From an uncultured Neomegalonema sp. (GTDB taxonomy: Bacteria; Pseudomonadota; Alphaproteobacteria; Rhodobacterales; Rhodobacteraceae), in NCBI GenBank assembly GCA_937990185.1, contig CALKBI010000005.1:53730-117729 (forward strand): DNA of 64,000 nt, given 5' to 3'. Position 1 is the first letter of the stretch, and every line of letters starts with the position of its first letter. The translations under genes and the position numbers were made by a program. Shown here one piece after another: positions 21,220 to 28,684 of the stretch. The notes under the pieces were generated by a model. It saw only the letters and a program-made list of their open reading frames with translations. It had not been told where the DNA came from and ran no database searches.

Positions 21220-21894
21220 TTAGCCCGACACGGCCTCGACATCTGTTACGAGCTTTTCGATATAAGCGTCTCTCATTCCGGCGGCGCTTAATCGTTCAGC
21301 GAGCGTGTCAAGATATTCGCGGCAAGATCCGAGCGACCCTTTTGCTTTCGCAATGGCGGCGACTTTTGCATCCCAGTCGATCTCATGGGCGTAACGGGCA
21401 TGATCGGGGTTCGAGATAAAGACGCAGCATTGTTTGAGCGTGCCGCCAATTTCAACCGGCAACCACGCTGCACGGTAGACGCCGGAAATCATCTCGCGCC
21501 GCCAGAGGATCAGAGTTTCCTCATCCCATCGACCAGCCTCGATCCGCAACGCCATTCCGTCACAAGGCTTGCCGCCTTCGTCCAGTTTATCCAAGCCCAG
21601 CCACAAGCCCGGACAATCCGGCGAGCCGCGACCAATGGGCGCCCAAACGCAAAACCGCCTCCCATATCCTTCTAACTTAGCGGGGAGGGTTTCTTGTATT
21701 TCGATGATTGGATTCCAGATCAGCGAACCATACCCGAAGACCCATAACTCACCTGTCTGTTCAGCCGCCTTGAGGATCGCTTGCCGCGATGCTTCGAAAG
21801 CATCCGCATCCATTAGCTCCATCTCTCCCGGGGCTTCATCCAACATTTGTTGTTTGAAGCTGTCGTTTCTGAGCGAGTCGCGTGAGAGGGGCAT
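21220..21894 (-). CDS. chaC: ChaC-like gamma-glutamylcyclotransferase
   Basis: 224 residues. The glycine loop VFGYGSLIWNP (about residues 52-62) is the ChaC/GGCT signature. RRFCVWAPIGRGSPDCPGLWLGLD and the conserved Glu regions follow. ChaC-type enzymes cleave glutathione to 5-oxoproline and Cys-Gly. It converges on the CAP-protein gene 29 bp away and appears monocistronic. Confidence 0.9.
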   Translation of the reverse strand: MPLSRDSLRNDSFKQQMLDEAPGEMELMDADAFEASRQAILKAAEQTGELWVFGYGSLIWNPIIEIQETLPAKLEGYGRRFCVWAPIGRGSPDCPGLWLGLDKLDEGGKPCDGMALRIEAGRWDEETLILWRREMISGVYRAAWLPVEIGGTLKQCCVFISNPDHARYAHEIDWDAKVAAIAKAKGSLGSCREYLDTLAERLSAAGMRDAYIEKLVTDVEAVSG

Positions 21895-22002
21895 GGCATC
21901 CTTAGGGGTGATGGGTTTTGGCGGGCTGGTTGACCCTATTTGAATCGCAACGATAATGAAACGCCTTTGGCGGATTGTTGATGAAGGTTATTTCTGGGAG
22001 AC

Positions 22003-22045
22003 TATCCTTCGAGACGGACCGGCGGGCTTCCTCAGGGTGAGGATA
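22003..22045. repeat. REP-like palindrome, TCCTTCGAGAC...CTCAGGGTGAGGA type
   Basis: The ends TATCC and GGATA are inverted and enclose TTCGAGAC and CTCAGGGTGA. The pattern matches, from memory, a dispersed intergenic repeat common in many alphaproteobacterial genomes. A genome-wide copy count was not possible. Confidence 0.5.
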
Positions 22046-22095
22046 AAATTTGATTTATCACTGGGGTGCTCGCTGCATTTTTTATCATTTGCTTG

Positions 22096-22162
22096 TGTCA
22101 TTCCCGCGAATGCGTGAATCTCCGCCGACTTCAAAAAGATGCCCGCTTTCGCGAACATGACA
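22096..22162. repeat. Degenerate inverted repeat with TGTCAT-CGCGAA-GCG arms
   Basis: The left arm TGTCATTCCCGCGAATGCG is matched by the complement of 22141-22162 (TGTCATGTTCGCGAAAGCG) around an A-rich spacer. This is the layout of the widespread 'TGTCATTCCCGCGAAAGCGG' palindromic repeats or MITE-like elements, here decayed. Confidence 0.55.
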
Positions 22163-22183
22163 GTCATACGGATCGAAATAGAA

Positions 22184-22211
22184 TTACCGTTGCAGGGTAT
22201 TTTAACGGTAA
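22184..22211 (-). terminator. Possible glnE terminator
   Basis: 8-bp perfect stem (22204-22211 with 22184-22191) and 12-nt loop, 26 nt after the glnE stop on the minus strand. The tail is only moderately T-rich. Confidence 0.4.
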
Positions 22212-22236
22212 AAACTTTGGAGACTTCGTTAGTCTG

Positions 22237-25107
22237 TCACCGGTTAAACTGAGCATCGAAGATCGTTTTGACAGCGCGCTGTGCCAGCGTCAGTTTTTCC
22301 AGTACCGCCGAAAAATCTGGAACCTCCAATGCCCTCGAGATGGCTGCGCCGAGGGCTGGCGATGCGGTTTCTTTTGAGAGCGGTTTGTCGAGGGCAAGGC
22401 GTGAGAATTGTAGAATGGCGGTTTGCAGACGATGCGCCGCATCAAGAGTGTTGCGCTCTTCTACCGTTAGGACTGAGGCATCCGCTAAGGCCGCCATTGT
22501 GTCTTGCGCCGTCACTGTTTTGAGCGACCCGCATCCCGCCAGTAAAAGGCGTGTTTGCAGAATGAAATCTATGTCGAGCATTCCGCCGCTGGCAAGTTTT
22601 ACGTCAAGGGGTTGTTCGTATGCGCTGGGGTTGGCGTCGATCAGGCGATGCCGCATTTCCAGAGCGTTTTCCAAGGTCGTCGCCCGCTCCCTCGGCATCG
22701 CTAAAACCTCGTTGACGGATTTCCGTGTGCGGTTGAGCAAATCATCAGGACCGCAAATAATCCTCCCCCGTGTCAGGGACATATGCTCCCATGTCCAAGC
22801 CTCTTCCGCTTGATATTTTCTAAATGCCTCTAACCTCGTCGCAAGAGGGCCGGAGCGCCCCGACGGACGCAAGCGCATATCGACTTCGTAAAGCGCGCCC
22901 TCAGTCGTCGGCGCTGTCATGGCCCGCACCAGCCGTTGCGTCCAACGGGCAAAATACTGTTGAGGGGAAAGCGGCGACGGGCCATCGGACGCCTCTTCCA
23001 TATCGTCATAAATGACCAAAAGATCGAGGTCACTGGAGGCCGTCATCTCGCGCGCACCCAAACGCCCCATCGCCAAAACGCACGCGCCTTCCCCCGGTGG
23101 ATTGCCATGCCGCCGCGCCATTTGCGCCGTGACATGCGGAGCCACTGCACGGATGCAGGTATCGGCCAAGGTAGTATAACCCTGCGCGGCTTCTTCCGGT
23201 GATGTGATGCCCCGCAATAATTGCGCGCCAATGCGGAAGTGCTTTTCTTTCGACCAACGACGGCAGGTGTTGAGAATTTCTTCGAAGTCATCGTCCTCTG
23301 GCAAAGCCGCCGATAACTCTTCAATAAGCGCGTTTGCATCGGGGATCGGCTCGAAGAAATCCTGCGCCAGCATCGCGTCAATAACTTGCGCGTTTCGGCC
23401 AAGGTAATGCGCGAGGCGCGGGGCGGCGGCACATATCTCGGTCAGAAGATCGAGCAAGTTCGGGTTCGCTTCGAAAAGCGATAGAATCTGAACACCAGAC
23501 GGCAGCCCATGCAAAAACCGATCAAACTCTGCAAGCGCTCCATCCGGGTCATGCGCCGAAGCCGTCGCATCAATGATGCGCGGGATCAGCCTGTCCAGTT
23601 TTGCCTGAGCGCGCGGTGTCTTGGTCGCGGTTAATGACGCACTGCTCCATCCCGTCAGCACCGCCGCCGAGCGCGCCGGATCACCGAAACCTTTCCCGGC
23701 GAGCATCTCGGCAATTTGATCTTCGGTCTGTGCCGACAGCGGCACGGTACTGTCATCGGCAACATCCTCGTTGAAGAGACGCTCGAAATGACCAGCCACC
23801 CGCGTCAGGTGAAAACGTAACTCTGACTCGAGCGATGACACATCGGCAAGGCCGCAAAAATTTGCAACGCGAAGGAGACCCGCTTCGTCATTTGGCATCG
23901 TATGCGTCTGAGCATCCTCGAGCATTTGCAGCCGATGTTCGAGTGTTCTCAGATATTCATAACTTTGCGAGAGTTCTTCCTGAGTTTTCGAAGTGACCCA
24001 TCCGTGTTTTACAAGAGTTTTTAGGGTGTTTTGCGTCTTGCGTTCGCGAAGCTCGGGTTCTCTCCCGCCCGCGATGAGTTGTTGCGTCTGGGCGAAAAAT
24101 TCAATCTCGCGAATGCCGCCGCGTCCAAGTTTTATGTTGTGCCCGGCGACAGCGATCTCTGCATGGCCTTTATGTTGATGAATCAAAGTCTTCATGTTGC
24201 GGACGTCTTCGATCGTCGCGAAATCGAGATACTTGCGCCAGACAAACGGAAGCATTCCACGCAGAAATTCTTCACCCGCCGCGATGTCTCCGGCCACGGT
24301 ACGGGCTTTGATAAAAGCCGCACGCTCCCAGTTTTGACCGAAACTTTCGTAATATCGCTCTGCCGCATCCATGCCCATGCAAGCAACAGTCGAGCTGGGG
24401 TCGGGACGCAAACGAAGATCAACGCGGTGGACATACCCGTCAGCCGTTTGATCTGAAAGGATTTTTACGAACTGCCGGGTGAGCTGATTAAAGCGCTGCT
24501 TAATACGGGCATACTCGTCGGCAGCGTGACGCTCCGGGTCGAAGAAGAAAATCAAGTCAACGTCAGACGAATAATTCAGCTCTCCCGCGCCGAGTTTTCC
24601 GAGGCCCAAAATGGCCAAACCCGATGATTCTACAGGGTTTTCCGGATCGAGCGGCAACAGACCCCGGCGGCTGAAATCACGCAACAACCACTCAGCAGCC
24701 GCAGAAATGCTGGCATCTGCAAAGGCTGAAATCTGTTCGAGAACAGTATCAAGGCTCCAAACGCCGCCAAGGTCGCATAACGCGGTCATCAGCGCGGACC
24801 GACGCTTTTGTTGGCGCAGGCCAGACATGAGCGTTTCTTGTGTTTCTGCCTCTATTGCCAATGCTTTGGTTTTATTCAGAATTTCAGCCATCACCTCAGC
24901 GGGATCGCGGTCGGACTTGGACTTGAGGAACTCAGCCTCTACTTCAATCGACCGGGCCAAATAAGGACTGCAACCGGCCACCCCTCGAATAAGCGGCTCA
25001 AACGACGGCGGGAACCCTTCGCAACTCTCGGCCCATATGATGTTGGTACGCTCATCATTATTAGGGATAGGGGCTGTTTTGATCAGGTCTGAAAATGTGA
25101 GTGTCAT
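22237..25107 (-). CDS. glnE: Bifunctional glutamine synthetase adenylyltransferase/deadenylylase
   Basis: 956 residues, full length. Two nucleotidyltransferase domains are visible. The N-terminal deadenylylase has LGKLGAGELNYSSDVDLIFFFDP (about residues 168-191). The C-terminal adenylyltransferase has GRLGAREMTASSDLDLLVIYDD (about residue 690). Both keep the two Asp metal ligands. GlnE tunes glutamine synthetase according to nitrogen status under PII/GlnD control. It is monocistronic, transcribed away from tRNA-Asp. No clear ribosome site was seen before the ATG. Confidence 0.97.
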   Translation of the reverse strand: MTLTFSDLIKTAPIPNNDERTNIIWAESCEGFPPSFEPLIRGVAGCSPYLARSIEVEAEFLKSKSDRDPAEVMAEILNKTKALAIEAETQETLMSGLRQQKRRSALMTALCDLGGVWSLDTVLEQISAFADASISAAAEWLLRDFSRRGLLPLDPENPVESSGLAILGLGKLGAGELNYSSDVDLIFFFDPERHAADEYARIKQRFNQLTRQFVKILSDQTADGYVHRVDLRLRPDPSSTVACMGMDAAERYYESFGQNWERAAFIKARTVAGDIAAGEEFLRGMLPFVWRKYLDFATIEDVRNMKTLIHQHKGHAEIAVAGHNIKLGRGGIREIEFFAQTQQLIAGGREPELRERKTQNTLKTLVKHGWVTSKTQEELSQSYEYLRTLEHRLQMLEDAQTHTMPNDEAGLLRVANFCGLADVSSLESELRFHLTRVAGHFERLFNEDVADDSTVPLSAQTEDQIAEMLAGKGFGDPARSAAVLTGWSSASLTATKTPRAQAKLDRLIPRIIDATASAHDPDGALAEFDRFLHGLPSGVQILSLFEANPNLLDLLTEICAAAPRLAHYLGRNAQVIDAMLAQDFFEPIPDANALIEELSAALPEDDDFEEILNTCRRWSKEKHFRIGAQLLRGITSPEEAAQGYTTLADTCIRAVAPHVTAQMARRHGNPPGEGACVLAMGRLGAREMTASSDLDLLVIYDDMEEASDGPSPLSPQQYFARWTQRLVRAMTAPTTEGALYEVDMRLRPSGRSGPLATRLEAFRKYQAEEAWTWEHMSLTRGRIICGPDDLLNRTRKSVNEVLAMPRERATTLENALEMRHRLIDANPSAYEQPLDVKLASGGMLDIDFILQTRLLLAGCGSLKTVTAQDTMAALADASVLTVEERNTLDAAHRLQTAILQFSRLALDKPLSKETASPALGAAISRALEVPDFSAVLEKLTLAQRAVKTIFDAQFNR

Positions 25108-25312
25108 TTCAAAAGACTATCAGGAGAATATCAACGTTACCAAGTGGTCTTCCTATGGGAAATCAAGATCGCATTCGGTCTTCAGCTCGGGAAATCGTCC
25201 GGCGTAGACGACTTACTCAGATGAATCGCGTTTCTAACGAATTCTTTCAAGACACTGCTTGACGCAAGGCATCGCTCGGATTAAACGAACGGCTCGCATG
25301 TTAGTGCGATGC

Positions 25313-25389
25313 GCGGTTGTAGCTCAGTTGGTTAGAGTACCGGCCTGTCACGCCGGGGGTCGCGGGTTCGAGTCCCGTCAACCGCGCCA
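25313..25389 (+). tRNA. tRNA-Asp (anticodon GTC)
   Basis: 77 nt with encoded CCA (25387-25389). Acceptor GCGGTTG/CAACCGC, discriminator G, anticodon loop CTGTCAC giving GTC, T-arm GCGGG-TTCGAGT-CCCGT (last pair G-T). A recombinase remnant starts about 150 bp downstream, so the 3' end of this tRNA is a candidate attachment site. No second copy of the tRNA 3' end was found by eye in the window. Confidence 0.97.
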
Positions 25390-25533
25390 CTTAATCTTAT
25401 AATAAAAAAAAGTTATTCAATGACTTGTGGCTAAGCGCGCCCCGGTCCGATCCCTCTTTTGCAATACGGTTAGAAGTTCCAATTGTGATCGACGACCATT
25501 GCTGAATATTCGTGACGCGACCCTAAATTACAC

Positions 25534-25835
25534 TTGTCTAAGATACACTCAAAAAACCGCGCTATAATACCAAGCACCGGCCCCATTGTTCGCAGTCTCA
25601 GCAAAGGCGGGAAAGTTGGCAACGGTTTCACCACACATGGCCTTGCCAAAAAATTCAAGCGCCTACTCAGTTCGGAATATTCGCCGCACTCTGTCCGCGT
25701 TAGCTTTCTGTTGGCAAAGGACTGAGAGCGCCGGACATTAGCTTGACCACCGGACAAAGCCCGCAGACGATACAGCGGTATTTTGAGAAGGCCGAACAGA
25801 GCAACAGTGCAGCCACGAAAATGCTGGGATGGTAA
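25534..25835 (+). pseudogene. Tyrosine recombinase (integrase) C-terminal remnant, frameshifted
   Basis: Two frames join into the end of a tyrosine recombinase. The first (to 25725) reads GPIVRSLSKGGKVGNGFTTH, LAKKFKRLL and YSPHSVRVSFLLAK, the box with the HxxR pair. A one-base shift near 25720 then gives GLRAPDISLTTGQSPQTIQ then RYFEKAEQSNSAATKMLGW and a stop at 25833. This matches the usual ending of such integrases (RYxRxAExxxxNAAxxLG). In the second part the GH box is TGQ and the nucleophile Tyr is at RYF. The N-terminal two thirds are absent. It lies next to tRNA-Asp. A minus-strand frame over the same bases is a shadow. Recognition is by eye. Confidence 0.6.
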
Positions 25836-25975
25836 ACTACTTCGAAATAGATTGAAGTTCTTTCGATGATGCATTTTTCCGAACTGCCAAATGAGAAAAT
25901 ATTAAATGTGATCCCAAAATACTTGACTGTAACAATAACTGATCCCAACGTATTTCTTCAATTTAAGGATTAGTT

Positions 25976-26149
25976 ATGACTAAAATTTTCATGCCGTCCG
26001 TAACATTAATTATGATTACCGCAAACACGGCATATGCTGGCGCCATTCAGGGTGTTCCTATTCCAGTGGCAGGCCTCACGGGACCGGTTGGCGTTGGAGT
26101 CGCAGTCGCCGGCTATGTTGGATATCGCGTTTGGACCCGCAATCGCTAG
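25976..26149 (+). CDS. 57-residue secreted protein with PEP-CTERM-like tail, likely exosortase substrate
   Basis: Too short for most gene callers but well supported. AAGGA lies 8 nt before the ATG, followed by a signal peptide (MTKIFMPS, hydrophobic core, cleavage likely after AYA at residue 21). Next come a very short segment (GAIQG), the motif VPIP (about residues 27-30), a glycine/valine-rich hydrophobic helix (LTGPVGVGVAVAGYVGY) and a basic end (RVWTRNR). That tripartite tail (VPxP-type motif, TM, Arg cluster) is how PEP-CTERM and VPLPA-CTERM sorting signals look. The next gene, 36 bp on, is exosortase-like. If cut near VPIP the product would be only about 10 residues. It could instead be a small bitopic membrane protein. 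Confidence 0.75.
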   Translation: MTKIFMPSVTLIMITANTAYAGAIQGVPIPVAGLTGPVGVGVAVAGYVGYRVWTRNR

Positions 26150-26185
26150 AGTGCTTTCCAACCTAACATTCGCTGTCTAATCCTC

Positions 26186-27004
26186 ATGCCAAACTTACCT
26201 CAAAATCAGGTCCATTTGGGTCTGTGGCTATATCTGGTCTGTATGAGTCTTTTGACGCGAATGGCCCATCTTCCGCCTGAGGAGTGGATTGGAAAACTGT
26301 TCAGTACAAACTTGATTGCAATACTTGCTTTTCTTGCAATTTTTCATCTGCTGACTACGACCCAAAACAAAGCTCTAGCTACGGCATCCGATTATCGACT
26401 TATTGTTGTAGCAATGGGTTTTTCGATGCTGAGCAGCTTTGTTGGTATGACGTATGATATCCCGTTTATTATGGGCGGGATTGCACTTTATTATTTCTAC
26501 CAAGCGGCGCGTATACCGGACGGTATTTTTTTGGGAATCGTGTATTTTGCGTTGATGATCAATGGATTTCTCGCACCCGTCGTTTTTCAAATATTCAAAC
26601 CGTTTTTCCTAAATGGTGAGGTCCAGTTGGTCGCTTCACTTGGCAATCAATTTGGTCTGAATATTGTAACAGACGGTACACTCATGCACGCCAATAATGA
26701 CGTGAAACTTTTAATGGTGGGGGCCTGCTCTGCTTTCATGAATGTGAGTTTTGCCTTTCTCGGCTATGCGGCAATTAAAGGTTTTCTCCGTTCGCAACCT
26801 GGATGGTACGACTGGATAATTTTGGCTGTTTTATTGATTGCTATTGTCTTTGGAAACTCTTTCAGGATCGGACTAATGGCACTCAGTAGGGCCTCTTATG
26901 AATACTGGCATCATGGCGATGGCGCTGTTATCTTCGGCATTGTCCAACTTGCCGCGATAGCGACGATAAGTTTGTTACCATTCATGAGCTGGAGACGAAC
27001 GTGA
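26186..27004 (+). CDS. Exosortase/archaeosortase-family transpeptidase
   Basis: 272 residues, about eight hydrophobic segments. The family's three catalytic positions can be read: Cys181 in LLMVGACSAFMNVSFAF, Arg227 in FGNSFRIGLMA (the NxxR motif) and His243 in YWHHGDGAVIFG (the HxxG motif). Exosortases cleave C-terminal PEP-CTERM-type signals at the membrane and pass the product on to envelope or exopolysaccharide layers; the related archaeosortase works with lipid attachment. No EpsI-type domain is fused. A weak ribosome site precedes the ATG. The stop overlaps the GTG of the next gene (GTGA), and the 57-residue likely substrate lies directly upstream. No polysaccharide operon is nearby, unlike the classic exosortase A setting. 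Confidence 0.8.
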   Translation: MPNLPQNQVHLGLWLYLVCMSLLTRMAHLPPEEWIGKLFSTNLIAILAFLAIFHLLTTTQNKALATASDYRLIVVAMGFSMLSSFVGMTYDIPFIMGGIALYYFYQAARIPDGIFLGIVYFALMINGFLAPVVFQIFKPFFLNGEVQLVASLGNQFGLNIVTDGTLMHANNDVKLLMVGACSAFMNVSFAFLGYAAIKGFLRSQPGWYDWIILAVLLIAIVFGNSFRIGLMALSRASYEYWHHGDGAVIFGIVQLAAIATISLLPFMSWRRT

Positions 27005-27513
27005 ATACAACGCGCATCTGGTGGGGTGCCCTATTTTGCGTGATCGTCATTGCAGGATTAATACGCCTCGAAGCGCGTCAGGCCTATATTGGTGAGAAGA
27101 TAGGCAAGCCAATGTCTGAACCAATACGAGCTTTATTGCTGGTATCTGGGGCAACAGAACTGAATGAAATTCGGTTAGGGCAAAAAAATATTGGGTATCA
27201 GTTTAATTATCAAGGCTGCGCGAAGCCAATGAAAGTTATCGCGTTTTCGATTACGCACTTAGCTAACCGCTTCGCGCAGGCCTATGCCGAAGAAGATCAT
27301 CGACAAACATTCCAATACCTCAATTTTTTTCACCAAGGTTCGTCACGAATTGAGCTAACCGCAATTTGGGTATGGAATAGGTTGAAGAGTTCACTTTCGT
27401 TATCGCCATATCGCGCTTCTCAGCAGCAGCTCGCTATTTTATGGCCTGCTGACTGTGATGCGCCTGAAATTGACTGGACCACGGCTTGGCATCATTCGAA
27501 TATCGAAGTTTGA
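27001..27513 (+). CDS. Single-TM periplasmic protein of exosortase operon, unknown function
   Basis: 170 residues starting at a GTG that overlaps the exosortase stop. The N-terminal TM (WWGALFCVIVIAGLIRL) is followed by a periplasmic domain of about 145 residues containing two Cys (YNYQGCAKP-like context near residue 75 and WPADCDAPE near 158) that could form a disulfide. No family recognised. The position between exosortase and hydroxylase, with 4-bp and 1-bp junctions, suggests an accessory or second structural component, in the place where EpsI/EpsH-associated proteins sit in other exosortase loci. Homology to EpsI was not seen. Confidence 0.7.
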   Translation: MNTTRIWWGALFCVIVIAGLIRLEARQAYIGEKIGKPMSEPIRALLLVSGATELNEIRLGQKNIGYQFNYQGCAKPMKVIAFSITHLANRFAQAYAEEDHRQTFQYLNFFHQGSSRIELTAIWVWNRLKSSLSLSPYRASQQQLAILWPADCDAPEIDWTTAWHHSNIEV

Positions 27514-27514
27514 T

Positions 27515-28303
27515 ATGGTATTCGCAGTTTTCTTAACGGGTTATCTTTTGCTCGTTATCGTGATTGCAGCGCTTGAATTACGACGCGGGGGTGAGACGCG
27601 GACTGCGTCGGCAAAAGCGCGTTGGCCGGTCAATATTGCACTCATTATGATTGCTTCGGGTCTCGCCACGCTCATTCCAATAAGTAGTTTTTCTGCGGCG
27701 TATTGGGCGCGTGAAACAGATATTGGATTATTTAATGCCTTCGGTTTAACTGGCGTTCTTGCCTTTATCATCAGCGTCGGTTTTCTAAGCTTTTGGTATT
27801 TTCTTGTCCATCTTGCATCGCATAAAATTCCATTGCTCTGGAGGTTTCATAAGGTCCATCACAGCGATTATGACTTAGATGTAACGACAACGTTTCGAGT
27901 GCACCCCCTGATCTATTTAATGACAATTCTGATGAATGTTCTGGTCGTAATAGTCTTAGGCTTGCAGCCAGAAGCGATCATCGCTCATGCTATGATCGTT
28001 CTGTTAATCGACATGTGGCATCACACGTCATTGCAATCTCCTGCATTTATTGAAAGCATTCTCTGCCCTTACATCATCACTCCGAAGCTTCATCATCTTC
28101 ATCACTCTGACCATTTCAGAGAAACCGAGACAAATTTCGGTCACGATTTCGCACTTTGGGATCGGATATTCGGTACTTACCTCGCCAAGCCGGAACGTTC
28201 ACCCCAGGATTTTCGCTACGGATTGAAGCAACACCCGAAAAAGCGCGCCGATAGCCTCGACTTGCAGTTGTTAGCTCCGTTCGGAAGAGATCCTAATTCT
28301 TAG
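27515..28303 (+). CDS. Fatty acid hydroxylase / sterol desaturase superfamily membrane enzyme
   Basis: 262 residues. An N-terminal set of TM helices precedes the eight-histidine di-iron signature: HLASH, HKVHH, the WHHTSLQ region and HHLHHSDH, in the superfamily's order. These enzymes hydroxylate or desaturate lipid chains in membranes. ATG at 27515 follows the previous stop by one base (TGATATG), so translation is coupled. Upstream Met codons in frame fall within the preceding gene and were rejected. Its place in an exosortase operon suggests action on a lipid linked to the sorted peptide, but substrate and link are inference. Confidence 0.85.
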   Translation: MVFAVFLTGYLLLVIVIAALELRRGGETRTASAKARWPVNIALIMIASGLATLIPISSFSAAYWARETDIGLFNAFGLTGVLAFIISVGFLSFWYFLVHLASHKIPLLWRFHKVHHSDYDLDVTTTFRVHPLIYLMTILMNVLVVIVLGLQPEAIIAHAMIVLLIDMWHHTSLQSPAFIESILCPYIITPKLHHLHHSDHFRETETNFGHDFALWDRIFGTYLAKPERSPQDFRYGLKQHPKKRADSLDLQLLAPFGRDPNS

Positions 28304-28684
28304 CGTGAAATTAATCACGCATCATAAGGGGAAGCACATCAAGCAGACACGCGCTCGTAACTGGAAAGGTTAGGCGATACAAGGCCGTAAAAAGCCAGGG
28401 CAGACTACCCATGCATGGCGGGGTAAAATAACTGCCCTTATGAATAGCTCTGAAAAAGTGGTATTCAGCGGCTCTATGAATGTCAGGTTTATCCGATTCA
28501 AGGACTAAGCTAGAGTGTTTTGCCTGAACGCTGAATCGTAAGGGATTCCCTTTTTATCAGATTTGTGATTCACCAATTTTAGGAGGATCACGCCATGCCG
28601 TTCGATGCTGCGTAAGCTGTTCTATATATTGATATTTTGAGAGGTCTCGCCAATGCATCCACTTGGGCGATAGACGAGGTGGTA
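28304..28684. other. Intergenic region with nested inverted repeats and a possible IS remnant
   Basis: About 380 bp without a full gene. AGGGCAG/CTGCCCT (28397-28403 and 28432-28438) encloses TACCC/GGGTA, a nested hairpin that may end the exosortase operon. The second half contains the IS-like segment described separately. Confidence 0.5.
28510..28625 (+). mobile_element. Possible 5' remnant of an IS630-like insertion sequence
   Basis: The stretch has TGAATC...GATTCA inverted ends, GGGATTCC, then AGGAGG and an ATG whose frame stops after six codons (MPFDAA). The text TTCGATGCTGCGTAAGC resembles the conserved transposase start of IS630-type elements as recalled. No transposase body follows. 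Weakly supported. Confidence 0.3.

Larger units (their letters stand above)
21895..22236. other. Intergenic region with two degenerate palindromic repeats
   Basis: 342 bp between chaC and the glnE 3' end, with no gene seen. It holds two separate REP-like elements (22003-22045 and 22096-22162) and the probable glnE terminator. Confidence 0.55.

Noticed and set aside
25470..25874. Minus-strand open frame of 134 codons beside tRNA-Asp
   Set aside because: No ribosome site or family. The plus strand of the same bases carries the recombinase remnant.
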